Shown here in pieces: positions 17,587-25,347 of a stretch of DNA of 28,667 nt. Source of the DNA: CAZOOR01 sp964581505 (GTDB taxonomy: Bacteria > Bacteroidota > Ignavibacteria > Kapaibacteriales > UBA2268); the NCBI GenBank assembly GCA_964581505.1, contig CAZOOR010000031.1:1-28667 (forward strand), written 5' to 3'. The notes under the pieces were generated by a model, which was not told the DNA's origin, did no database searches, and saw nothing but the letters and a program-made list of their open reading frames with translations. Numbering within the stretch: position 1 is the stretch's first letter; each line of letters starts with the position of its first letter. A program made the translations under genes and the position numbers.

Positions 17587-17713
17587 TAAATCACCTATTC
17601 TTTTAAAATTTTTATTTTTTTGAAGAACTGCAATATATGAATTTTTATTTTCTCTTGAAAAATTTGAGAAAAATAGATATTATTCTTTATTTTTATTATA
17701 GTGTCAAATTTAG

Positions 17714-17721
17714 TAAATTTG
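17714..17721 (+). promoter_or_regulatory. Putative -7 promoter box for the histidine kinase-hemL transcript
   Basis: TAAATTTG matches TAnnTTTG exactly and lies 29 nt before the TTG start at 17750, in the 163-bp divergent space upstream of the kinase. A -33 TTG is not evident. Confidence 0.35.
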
Positions 17722-17749
17722 TTGTTTTTTTAAAAGATTAAGTATAAAT

Positions 17750-19798
17750 TTGAATAGAATAAGAATTGGTATCGTTTTTCTACATTTACTTGTAAGTATT
17801 ACAAGTATGTATGCCATACCTAATTTGGACAGCTTAGAAAAAGCATTGCAAACGGAAACAGGGGAAAGCAAACTGTATGCACTTGCAGAGCTTGCTTGGT
17901 ATTACCATAATATAAAACCGTCAAAAGCAATTGTGTTTGCAAAACAGGGACTTGCATTGGCAAAAGAACAGGAATTAATTCGCTATCAAACGGAATTTAA
18001 TGCAACGCTTGGTGCTAATTATTATACTGTTGGAGATCTCGATAAAGCAATTGATTATTATCATAAAGCAATTGCAACAGCCGCACAATTTAATGATTCC
18101 ATTTCAATAGCCAGCTATTTTAATAATATCGGAATGGCGTACAAAAATAAAGGATTGTTCGATTCCTCCCTTACTTATTACCGGAAAGGTTCTAAAATTT
18201 ATTCCGAAAGCAATCTACCTGAAAAAGTTGCTACAACTTATGCAAATATAGCATCAATTTATGAAGCCTTAAATAAAGATGATAATGCTTTCAAATATTA
18301 TGGTAAAGCATTGGAAGTAATTAAAACCGGAAAAGACAGCAATGAGATTGCAATGCTATACAACAATTTGGCTCTTATTTATCAAAGAAACGGAAAGCTA
18401 AATAAGGCGGAAATTTATCTAATAAAATCCTTAGAGATGTCGCGTGCCATTGGTGATAGCAATGGTGTTGTTGTTGCTTATGCAAATATCGGGCTTAATT
18501 ATGATAAGCAAAAGAAATATAATAAAGCACTTGAAACCTTCCATAATACTCTGCCGCTGTGTAAGGAAATAGAAGATGAGCAGATACTTACTAATTTGTA
18601 TAATTATATCGGAAGTTCAAATTATCATTTGAAAAAATATGACGAAGCAATATATTTTATCAACAAATCATTAGCAATTAGCCGTAAGAACAAAATACCG
18701 GAAATTATGGAGGAATCGTACAATTTGCTCCGCATTATCTATCTGGAAAAGGGTGAATATAAATCCGCTTATGACTATTTACAAAAATATACGGCTGTCC
18801 ATGATAGTTTGTATAATACAAATTTTAATGAAAAACTTGCAATGGAAACAGCACGCCAAACATCTAAAATTCAAGTGGAACTTGACGTTGAAAAAATGAA
18901 TAATGAAATTTTATTGCTTTCGCAGAAAGAACAGAAGCAAAAATCTTATGTTGTTTTTCTTTCAATAATTGCAGGGATATTGCTTGTATCTATCCTTGCG
19001 ATTTTAATTTTACATCGCTCTATCAGAAGACGAAAGAAAAATTTGGAAGAAGCATACTTAATTCTTTCTAAAAAAGATGAAGAACTTAGACAAACTATTG
19101 CTATTAAAGATAGATTTTTTAGAATAATTGCCCATGATTTAAAAACGCCACTAAGTATCTTCATCAATGTTTCGGATTATTTAATAAATAATTATGATGA
19201 AATGAAAGAAGAAGATATAAGAAATTTCCTCGCTGATATGCAGAAAGTTTCGATAAATCTTAATGCACTACTTGATGATTTACTCCTCTGGGCAAAATTG
19301 CAGTCCGGTATGATTAAGCCGCAATTTGAAACAATTGATTTGTCACTCCTTGCAAATAGAACCCTTTCGGACTTTAAACAAATGGCAGATAATAAAGAAC
19401 AGTCGCTGACCGGCGATATTCAGACTGAAATATTTGTTAAGGCAGACACTAATTTGGTTTTTACGGTTATGAAAAATCTTGTGCAGAATGCTATTAAATT
19501 CACGCCCAATCATGGTAGAATTTTTGTAAAGAGTTATCATCAAGGAGAGAATGCAATTTTTGAGGTTGTAGATAATGGTATTGGTATTTCCGATGAAAGA
19601 AAAAAGAAATTGTTTACTTATGAAAAAGTAAAAACTTACGGAACCAATAACGAAACAGGTACGGGCATTGGCTTACTTCTTTCAAAAGAAATTGCAGAAC
19701 TAAACAATGGGCATATCGAATTTGAAACTTCGGAAAATGCCGGAAGCTCTTTTAGGTTTATACTACCATTAAATAGTAGAGAAAAAAATGAAAATTGA
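17750..19798 (+). CDS. TPR-containing membrane sensor histidine kinase
   Basis: This 682-residue protein has a signal-like N-terminus (MNRIRIGIVFLHLLVSITSM). About seven tetratricopeptide repeats span residues 40-345, with repeated A.AY...G....A..YY.KAL patterns such as YNNLALIYQRNGKLNKAEIY. A transmembrane helix (about 400-423) and a coiled-coil linker lead to a HisKA domain with RIIAHDLKTPLS (phospho-acceptor His462). The ATPase domain has N-box VMKNLVQNAIKF, G1 VVDNGIGIS and G2 GTGIGLLLSKEI. The TPR region should be periplasmic. No response regulator is adjacent, so its partner is elsewhere. A TTG start is used because no upstream ATG exists in frame and the next ATG would cut the signal sequence. 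The 3' end overlaps hemL by 11 bp, so the two are probably co-expressed. Confidence 0.87.
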   Translation: MNRIRIGIVFLHLLVSITSMYAIPNLDSLEKALQTETGESKLYALAELAWYYHNIKPSKAIVFAKQGLALAKEQELIRYQTEFNATLGANYYTVGDLDKAIDYYHKAIATAAQFNDSISIASYFNNIGMAYKNKGLFDSSLTYYRKGSKIYSESNLPEKVATTYANIASIYEALNKDDNAFKYYGKALEVIKTGKDSNEIAMLYNNLALIYQRNGKLNKAEIYLIKSLEMSRAIGDSNGVVVAYANIGLNYDKQKKYNKALETFHNTLPLCKEIEDEQILTNLYNYIGSSNYHLKKYDEAIYFINKSLAISRKNKIPEIMEESYNLLRIIYLEKGEYKSAYDYLQKYTAVHDSLYNTNFNEKLAMETARQTSKIQVELDVEKMNNEILLLSQKEQKQKSYVVFLSIIAGILLVSILAILILHRSIRRRKKNLEEAYLILSKKDEELRQTIAIKDRFFRIIAHDLKTPLSIFINVSDYLINNYDEMKEEDIRNFLADMQKVSINLNALLDDLLLWAKLQSGMIKPQFETIDLSLLANRTLSDFKQMADNKEQSLTGDIQTEIFVKADTNLVFTVMKNLVQNAIKFTPNHGRIFVKSYHQGENAIFEVVDNGIGISDERKKKLFTYEKVKTYGTNNETGTGIGLLLSKEIAELNNGHIEFETSENAGSSFRFILPLNSREKNEN

Positions 19799-21074
19799 AA
19801 AAAGCAAAGTATTATTTGAACAAGCCAAAAGTTTTATTCCCGGTGGAGTGAATTCTCCGGTTCGCGCCTTCAAATCAGTTGGTGGAACTCCACTATTTAT
19901 AGAGAGTGGAGACGGTTCACACTTTCGAGATGTTGACGGAAATGATTATATTGATTATATTGGTAGCTGGGGACCTCATATTTTCGGTCATAATCCGGAT
20001 TTTGTAATTGAGGCAATAACAAAGGCTCTTGAACGCGGGACATCATTTGGCGCCCCGACCGAACTCGAAGTTAAAATTGCCGAATTGCTTGTTTCTATGA
20101 TTCCATCGGTAGATATGGTGCGTATGGTCAATAGCGGAACAGAGGCAACTATGAGTGCAATTCGTCTTGCTCGTGGATTCACAGGCAAGGACAAAATTAT
20201 TAAATTTGAGGGTTGCTATCATGGTCATGCCGATTCGTTTTTAATCAAAGCCGGCTCCGGTGCTTTGACTTTCGGTAGTCCGACTTCGCCGGGTGTAACT
20301 GCGAAAACCGCTTCCGATACTCTTGTAGCCCGTTTCAATGATTTGCAATCGGTAGAGGCATTAATTGATGCAAATAAGAATGAAATCGCCGCGATAATAA
20401 TTGAGCCTATTGCAGGTAATATGGGATTAATTCGTTCCTCATTTGAATTTATCAATGGCGTGCGCGAGCTATGCAACCGGAATAACATCATTCTAATCTT
20501 TGATGAAGTGATGACAGGTTTTCGAGTTAGTCGCGGAGGGGCGCAGGAATTGCTAGGTATTAAACCGGACTTAACGACATTCGGGAAAATAATCGGTGGT
20601 GGTTTGCCGGTTGGTGCTTTTGGCGGACGCAAGGAAATAATGGAGCATATTTCGCCAACGGGCAATGTATATCAAGCAGGCACATTGAGCGGCAATCCGC
20701 TTGCTATGGCGGCAGGCTATGCTATGCTTTCGCATATTAACGATAATCCCGGCATCTATGACGAGCTGGCGCAAAAGAGCAATTACCTAGAAAATGGTTT
20801 TAAACATAATCTCGAATTGCTCGGCAAGCATTATGCTTTCAATCGTTGCGGCTCAATGCTATGTATGTTTATGACAGAAAAACCGGTCATAGATTTTGAT
20901 ACTGCTATTCAATCGGATACGCAACTCTATGCTAAATATTTCCATAATATGCTTGCACGTGGTATTTACTTGGCACCGGCTCAGTTCGAGGTAATGTTTG
21001 TTTCCGCCGCACATTCTCAGGCAGATTTAGATAAAACCATAGCCGTCCACTATGACTCATTGAAGGAATTATAG
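19788..21074 (+). CDS. hemL: Glutamate-1-semialdehyde 2,1-aminomutase
   Basis: This 428-residue PLP enzyme converts glutamate-1-semialdehyde to 5-aminolevulinate, the entry to tetrapyrrole synthesis by the C5 pathway. It shows FIPGGVNSPVRAFKSVGG at the N-terminus, the PLP-phosphate region NSGTEATMSAIRLARG, EGCYHGHADSFLIKAGSGA, the cofactor Asp in LIFDEVMTGFR, and the Schiff-base lysine K267 in TTFGKIIGGGLPVGAFGGR. Its length matches E. coli HemL (426). It starts inside the end of the histidine kinase gene (11-bp overlap) and has no nearby hemA. The product supplies haem and, in cobalamin-making organisms, corrinoids. Whether this organism makes B12 cannot be told from the window. Confidence 0.97.
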   Translation: MKIEKSKVLFEQAKSFIPGGVNSPVRAFKSVGGTPLFIESGDGSHFRDVDGNDYIDYIGSWGPHIFGHNPDFVIEAITKALERGTSFGAPTELEVKIAELLVSMIPSVDMVRMVNSGTEATMSAIRLARGFTGKDKIIKFEGCYHGHADSFLIKAGSGALTFGSPTSPGVTAKTASDTLVARFNDLQSVEALIDANKNEIAAIIIEPIAGNMGLIRSSFEFINGVRELCNRNNIILIFDEVMTGFRVSRGGAQELLGIKPDLTTFGKIIGGGLPVGAFGGRKEIMEHISPTGNVYQAGTLSGNPLAMAAGYAMLSHINDNPGIYDELAQKSNYLENGFKHNLELLGKHYAFNRCGSMLCMFMTEKPVIDFDTAIQSDTQLYAKYFHNMLARGIYLAPAQFEVMFVSAAHSQADLDKTIAVHYDSLKEL

Positions 21075-21102
21075 CATTGCTATACTTCGGGTAATAACTC
21101 GG

Positions 21103-21122
21103 TGTAATATTAAAATATTACA
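21103..21122. repeat. Perfect 9-bp AT-rich inverted repeat after hemL
   Basis: TGTAATATT (21103-21111) and AATATTACA (21114-21122) form a perfect dyad with a 2-nt spacer, 29 bp after the hemL stop. No T-run follows, so it is a weak terminator candidate or an operator-like site. Confidence 0.35.
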
Positions 21123-21290
21123 TACATATACGCTGTCAAGTCCGACATATCAAGCCGTATTTGCATTCCTTCGGAACTGAAAAGTTAATATTTATTTTTC
21201 GATAAACTCTAAAATCGTGTTATTCGCTTGGCAATTAATTATTATTATTTTTTTCTTTTTCTTTATTAATTATTAAATTGCAAATTCAAA

Positions 21291-21328
21291 TTATCACAAA
21301 AGTTCCTTATTAAATATATTTGTGATAA
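21291..21328. promoter_or_regulatory. Putative sucD promoter region within a 10-bp dyad
   Basis: TTATCACAAA (21291-21300) and TTTGTGATAA (21319-21328) are perfect inverted repeats 18 nt apart. The right arm overlaps TATATTTG (21315-21322), an exact match to the Bacteroidota -7 consensus TAnnTTTG, about 50 nt before the sucD ATG. The arrangement is compatible with an operator for a dimeric regulator or with an mRNA hairpin. Confidence 0.4.
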
Positions 21329-21372
21329 GAGAGAAATTGAAGCATACTACAAATTTATTTTAAAGGTCAAAG

Positions 21373-22344
21373 ATGAGTATATTAGTTGACAGAACAACCA
21401 GAGTGCTGGTGCAAGGCATAACAGGCTCGGAAGGAACATTTCATACATCACAAATGCTTGAATACGGAACGAAAGTTGTCGGTGGAGTAACGCCCGGCAA
21501 AGGCGGTTCTACGTATAAGGGCAAAGGCGATGTCAAATTCAAAAGAGCAATTAAAATTTTCAATACCGTGCAAGAAGCGGCATCGGCAGTCAAGCCCGAT
21601 GCAACGATTATTTTCGTTCCGCCTCCGTTTGCGGCAGACGCAATGCTCGAAGCAATTGATGCAAAAATCAAATTGATTATTTGTATCACCGAGGGTGTAC
21701 CCACAAAAGATATGATAAAAGTATATTCTGCTTTAAAGGATTCCGATTCCAGATTAATCGGTCCTAATTGTCCGGGTATTATTACACCTAACGAATGTAA
21801 ACTCGGTATTCAGCCCGGTTTTATTCATACACGCGGCAATGTCGGCGTTATTTCTCGTTCCGGTACATTGACTTATGAAGCTGTAAAGCAACTGTCCGAT
21901 TTGGGAATTGGGCAGTCCACAGTTTTGGGAATCGGTGGCGACCCGATAATTGGTACGCAGTTTATTGATGCAATTAAATTGTTCAATGATGACCCTGAAA
22001 CATGGGCAATTCTTATGATTGGCGAAATCGGCGGTAATGCAGAAGAAATAGCCGCAGAATACGTTAAGAAATATGTAAAAAAACCGGTCGTTGGATTTAT
22101 CGCAGGTAGGACTGCACCTCCGGGACGTAGAATGGGACATGCCGGTGCCATTATTTCCGGTGGCAAAGGTACTGCTGATGATAAAACACAAGCACTTGAA
22201 GCCGCAGGTATCAGAGTTGTAATTTCACCTGCCGATATTGGAAATGCGGTGCAGGAAGTACTTGCTACAGCGCCGAGAAGACGCAAACGCAGAAGACCGA
22301 AACCCAAAGTCGGCAGACCGAGAAAAGATGCCAAAAAGAATTAA
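21373..22344 (+). CDS. sucD: Succinyl-CoA ligase (ADP/GDP-forming) alpha subunit, with a basic C-terminal extension
   Basis: Residues 1-299 are a standard SucD. The CoA-binding Rossmann domain has VLVQGITGSEGTFHTSQML and GGVTPGKGGSTYKG, followed by RLIGPNCPGIITP, GVISRSGTLTYEA, and IGGDPIIGTQFIDA. The phosphohistidine loop is GRRMGHAGAIISGGKGTA, with His256. The enzyme interconverts succinyl-CoA and succinate with substrate-level phosphorylation in the TCA cycle, as a complex with SucC, which is not in the window. The last 24 residues (300-323) are an unusual basic tail containing PRRRKRRRPKPK and GRPRK, the latter like an AT-hook core. The start is the ATG at 21373, preceded by AAAGGTCAAAG. 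Substrate choice among short-chain acyl-CoAs is not resolved. Confidence 0.92.
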   Translation: MSILVDRTTRVLVQGITGSEGTFHTSQMLEYGTKVVGGVTPGKGGSTYKGKGDVKFKRAIKIFNTVQEAASAVKPDATIIFVPPPFAADAMLEAIDAKIKLIICITEGVPTKDMIKVYSALKDSDSRLIGPNCPGIITPNECKLGIQPGFIHTRGNVGVISRSGTLTYEAVKQLSDLGIGQSTVLGIGGDPIIGTQFIDAIKLFNDDPETWAILMIGEIGGNAEEIAAEYVKKYVKKPVVGFIAGRTAPPGRRMGHAGAIISGGKGTADDKTQALEAAGIRVVISPADIGNAVQEVLATAPRRRKRRRPKPKVGRPRKDAKKN

Positions 22345-22430
22345 TTAGTAAATAATACGGGGGATAGATTTTTCTTTCCCCTGTGCATTTTAATATATGT
22401 TTAATTTTATTAATAAGAGAGACAATTAAT

Positions 22431-22856
22431 ATGACAGAGAGAACTTTATGTATAATCAAGCCTGATGCAGTCGAGCAAAATGTCGAAGGCAATATTATTT
22501 CTATGCTTCATAAAGCAGGGTTTAAAATTCTTTCAATGAAAATGTTGCGACTTACTCCCGCACAGGCAGGCGCGTTCTACGAGATACACAAGGAGCGTCC
22601 GTTTTATCAGGATTTAATTAATTATATGACGAGCGGTCCGATTATTCCAATTGCATTAGAGAAAGAGAATGCTGTGGAGGATTATAGAAAATTAATCGGA
22701 AGTACAAATCCGCAAGATGCCGCTGACGGCACGGTTAGGAAACTTTACGGTACTTCGATAGAAAGAAATGCTGTTCATGGTTCGGATTCTCCCGAGAACG
22801 GAATAATTGAAGTTAATTTCTTTTTCAGCAGAGCAGAACTTGTTGGTAATGAATAA
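22431..22856 (+). CDS. ndk: Nucleoside diphosphate kinase
   Basis: This 141-residue enzyme transfers the gamma-phosphate from ATP to other NDPs through a phosphohistidine. It begins TERTLCIIKPDAVEQN, has the KERPFYQDLINYMTSGP segment, RKLIGSTNPQDA, and the active-site NAVHGSDSPENG (His116). Length and all motifs are normal. The frame is open from 22383, but the ATG at 22431 gives the standard N-terminus. It follows sucD by 86 bp on the same strand, and a strong terminator follows it. In several bacteria Ndk and succinyl-CoA synthetase interact physically or functionally, so the pairing is sensible. Confidence 0.97.
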   Translation: MTERTLCIIKPDAVEQNVEGNIISMLHKAGFKILSMKMLRLTPAQAGAFYEIHKERPFYQDLINYMTSGPIIPIALEKENAVEDYRKLIGSTNPQDAADGTVRKLYGTSIERNAVHGSDSPENGIIEVNFFFSRAELVGNE

Positions 22857-22876
22857 TTTCTATTCTTAATTTATTT

Positions 22877-22904
22877 AAAAACGCCGGAATAAACCGGCGT
22901 TTTT
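22877..22904 (+). terminator. Rho-independent terminator after ndk
   Basis: AAAAACGCCGG and CCGGCGTTTTT form an 11-bp stem around the loop AATAAA, ending in a T-run. It lies about 20 nt after the ndk stop. Confidence 0.92.
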
Positions 22905-23001
22905 AATGTAAAAAACAAGTATTTTCTTTTCGTATTCTAATTGAATAGATTATTTTTTATAAAATTATTTTCATTTTTTTTGAGACACATTTCAGGTTAA
23001 T

Positions 23002-23550
23002 GTGTCTATATATAGAGAGATGTTGCAAAAATTAAAAAAGATATTGTCAAAAGTGGTCTTTGAGAACAATTGGTGGCGATATAAAATTGATGAATATACA
23101 TTGCCGGACGGGAGTAGCGGAGAATATCATTATGTGCAAACTACAGGTTCGACTATGATTATTCCTCAATTAAATGAAACTACTTTTGTTTTGACACGTC
23201 AATATCGTTACCTGAATGGCAGGATTAGTCTCGAGTTTCCGGGCGGCGGAATTAAAAAAGGATTAACAGCCGAACAGAACGCCAAAGAAGAATTGGAAGA
23301 AGAGGCAGGGTATGCCGCAGAAAGAATGAAAGAATTGGGAGAGTTCAATCCTTTTAATGGCGTTACGGACGAGATTTGCAAAGTCTTTCTTGCAGAGGAT
23401 TTGAGCTTTATCGGGGCTAAACCCGAACAGTCGGAAGAATTTGAAATTATCAAAATGACTTCTGACGAAATAGAAGAGAAAATAAAAACAGGTGAATTGT
23501 GGGACGGAATGTCCCTTGCATCTTGGTCATTATATTTAACAAGGAGATAA
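23002..23550 (+). CDS. Nudix hydrolase, ADP-ribose pyrophosphatase-like
   Basis: This protein has 182 residues if started at the GTG (23002), which has CAGGTT upstream; an ATG at 23020 preceded by AGAGAG is the alternative. Features are WWRYKIDEYTLPDG, VLTRQYRY and EFPGGGIKKG, followed by the Nudix helix AKEELEEEAGY. This pattern matches ADP-ribose/sugar-nucleotide pyrophosphatases, which split NDP-X to NMP and X-phosphate with a divalent metal. The metal-binding glutamates of the helix (KEELEEEAG) are present. The upstream Glu of the usual PGE position is Leu, and the usual Arg of REL is Lys. It is followed 2 nt later by the start of an exported protein, implying co-transcription. The true substrate is unknown. 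Confidence 0.85.
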   Translation: MSIYREMLQKLKKILSKVVFENNWWRYKIDEYTLPDGSSGEYHYVQTTGSTMIIPQLNETTFVLTRQYRYLNGRISLEFPGGGIKKGLTAEQNAKEELEEEAGYAAERMKELGEFNPFNGVTDEICKVFLAEDLSFIGAKPEQSEEFEIIKMTSDEIEEKIKTGELWDGMSLASWSLYLTRR

Positions 23551-23552
23551 CT

Positions 23553-24530
23553 ATGAGAACAAAAAACCTTTTAATAATCATATTGATGATTAGTTCAATA
23601 CAAATATTTGCGCAGAACACACCTACCGGCGACGAATCGGTATATGAGCCGGTCAAATATCTGCCCATACATAAATTTCCGCTTAGCATTCTGCATGTTT
23701 ACAGATATACGGATACTACGGAAGTTACAAAGACTTTTCCCGATAGTACCAAGACGCATTATAAGCGAGTAGTTACGGATTTCTTTACATTGAAACGTAC
23801 CAAACCTGATAAAGACGGTTTTATTACTCTTGAAGTATCGCTCGATTCTATGCGTTATTATCTGAAAGAAGGTAAGGCAGAGATTTATTGGGATTCACAG
23901 GACGATGCGTCCGGTGGATTCAATATGCAGGATTTGAAATATGCTTGCGTACCCTTGGGGCATTTTTTCGATATGACTTTATCACCCTATGATGACATTG
24001 CTAAAATTTCCGGCGTTAATGCGGAATGGTATTTTAATTATTTGAAAACAAATTTATCGAAACTTTCCGATACTGTCGAAAAATTTATTTGGTACGATGG
24101 CTTTTCAAATAAACGAATTGCGCAAATCCACAAAGTCAAAAAAATTCTGCTACCTAATGAAAAAATTGCAATTGATTCCATATGGACTAGTCCGTTTGAA
24201 ATTCAAATTGACAATGTGAATTTTGCAGATACAGTTAAGCCGAAAATCACAAAAGTAGAGAACGGACAAATTTTCGTTGAGGCTGAAATTAATAATCTAA
24301 AAGCTCTGCCCGGCAAATATTTATTCTATGGTATTAAAGATATGCTATTACCCATTAAGAGTAGTAAAGGTGTTGGTAAATATCGGATTGAGTTCTCACC
24401 AAGAGGTGCTATTGAAAAAGCAATAGGTGAATTTCTTGTTCAATTGAAAATCCCTGTCCATAAGGATATTTTCAAACTTGATATTAAATCCACGATGTAC
24501 TGGACATTACTCGGTATGTACAGAGAGTAG
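23553..24530 (+). CDS. Exported protein of unknown function
   Basis: The ATG at 23553 is chosen over the longer frame (23499) because AAGGAGATAACT precedes it and it begins a signal peptide (MRTKNLLIIILMISSIQIFA, then QN). It encodes 325 residues and begins 2 nt after the Nudix gene stop. The mature protein starts with a KFPLSILHVYRYTDTTEVT stretch and continues as mixed beta strands with TLKRTKPDKDGFITLEVSLD. It has a middle helix-rich section (AEWYFNYLKTNLSKLSDTVE) and an ending KSTMYWTLLGMYRE. No catalytic motif, lipobox or T9SS sorting domain is visible, so a periplasmic location is likely. The family is not recognised. Confidence 0.72.
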   Translation: MRTKNLLIIILMISSIQIFAQNTPTGDESVYEPVKYLPIHKFPLSILHVYRYTDTTEVTKTFPDSTKTHYKRVVTDFFTLKRTKPDKDGFITLEVSLDSMRYYLKEGKAEIYWDSQDDASGGFNMQDLKYACVPLGHFFDMTLSPYDDIAKISGVNAEWYFNYLKTNLSKLSDTVEKFIWYDGFSNKRIAQIHKVKKILLPNEKIAIDSIWTSPFEIQIDNVNFADTVKPKITKVENGQIFVEAEINNLKALPGKYLFYGIKDMLLPIKSSKGVGKYRIEFSPRGAIEKAIGEFLVQLKIPVHKDIFKLDIKSTMYWTLLGMYRE

Positions 24531-24565
24531 TCACGGCTATTCGTGAGGTCTTTAAATTTATAAAT

Positions 24566-24598
24566 AAAATCCCCGCCTTTTTCCAAGACGGGGATTTT
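24566..24598. terminator. Rho-independent terminator between convergent genes
   Basis: AAAATCCCCG and CGGGGATTTT form a 10-bp stem with a 13-nt loop. The flanking A and T runs let it act in both directions, ending the Nudix/exported-protein transcript and the MarR transcript. Confidence 0.85.
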
Positions 24599-24642
24599 GC
24601 TAATTGGCATTCTGTTTTTTTGAAAACTATGAAAACCGAAGA

Positions 24643-25143
24643 TTAATAATCTTTTAGATTTTTCAAATCGGCGTGTTTCAAATTTTTGTCTGCCCATTTC
24701 TCAAAGACATGGTATAGTTTCTCAATTGAATCAATCATTTGTTCAACTTCTTTAGCCGGAACAGATGATAGAACTTCTGCATGAAGCTCAGTATGTCTTT
24801 TATCTAAATCTTCAATCATTTCTTTTGATTTGTTATTTAGCATAACCCTTACATTTCTTCTGTCGTCTAAATCCAATTCTCTTATAACAAGTTTTTTCTT
24901 TTCAAGAGATGTAATTAGTCGTGTAACTCTACTGGGAGTAAGATTCATTTTGTATGCTAAATCCTTGACAATAAGAAAATCGCAATCTTTCAAATACTTT
25001 AAGCATCTGAATTCCATAGATGTCAGCTTGAATTGCTGGGCAAAAAAACTTTCTTTCTCATTGCAAATTTTCTTCAACTTGAAAGTAATGTCTGCCAATT
25101 TTTGCGCCTTCTTCATTGAACTTGTGCTTTTAGATTTTGTCAT
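24643..25143 (-). CDS. MarR-family transcriptional regulator
   Basis: This 166-residue protein has a MarR-type winged helix-turn-helix. An N-terminal dimerisation helix is followed by LTSMEFRCLKYL, then DLAYKMNLTPSRVTRLITSL (recognition helix around residues 65-85). The wing LDLDDRRNVRVML and long C-terminal dimerisation helices follow. MarR proteins are dimers that repress nearby genes and release DNA on binding a small molecule or on Cys oxidation. Three Cys residues lie in the N-terminal half (in KKICNEK, FRCLKYL and KDCDFL), so redox sensing is possible but unproven. It is divergent from the exported protein gene at 25348, a likely target together with itself. The ligand is unknown. Confidence 0.87.
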   Translation of the reverse strand: MTKSKSTSSMKKAQKLADITFKLKKICNEKESFFAQQFKLTSMEFRCLKYLKDCDFLIVKDLAYKMNLTPSRVTRLITSLEKKKLVIRELDLDDRRNVRVMLNNKSKEMIEDLDKRHTELHAEVLSSVPAKEVEQMIDSIEKLYHVFEKWADKNLKHADLKNLKDY

Positions 25144-25347
25144 AAAAATTCCTTGATATATTTAAAAAATAAAATTTCCGACTGTTAATTAAATTCAATT
25201 ATGTATAATTTCATTTATTAATAATTAAACTATACAAAAAAACGAAATTTTTATAATATTTCCAAATGATTGTAAATTATTATTATTATTAATCATTCTG
25301 TAAATTTGTATTGTTATTAAATATATTTTTAAAAATTGGGAGATTTT
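25144..25347. promoter_or_regulatory. Divergent regulatory region between the MarR gene and the exported protein gene
   Basis: This 204-bp, very AT-rich spacer contains TAAATTTG at 25301-25308 on the plus strand, an exact TAnnTTTG -7 match 40 nt before the ATG at 25348. It also holds the palindrome TTATTAATAA near 25216-25225, which could be part of a MarR operator. In such AT-rich DNA, short palindromes are expected by chance. Confidence 0.35.

Noticed and set aside
20225..20665. 146-codon minus-strand ORF within hemL
   Set aside because: It is antisense to the intact hemL with all its motifs. It has no recognisable protein features and no ribosome-binding site.
21754..22334. Two long minus-strand ORFs (145 and 153 codons) opposite sucD
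   Set aside because: They are shadows of a strongly coding sucD frame. Their Pro/Ser/Cys-rich, low-complexity translations look like antisense artefacts.
25144..25347. Exact MarR operator call
   Set aside because: Several short AT palindromes exist, but in DNA this AT-rich they occur by chance, and none is clearly repeated.
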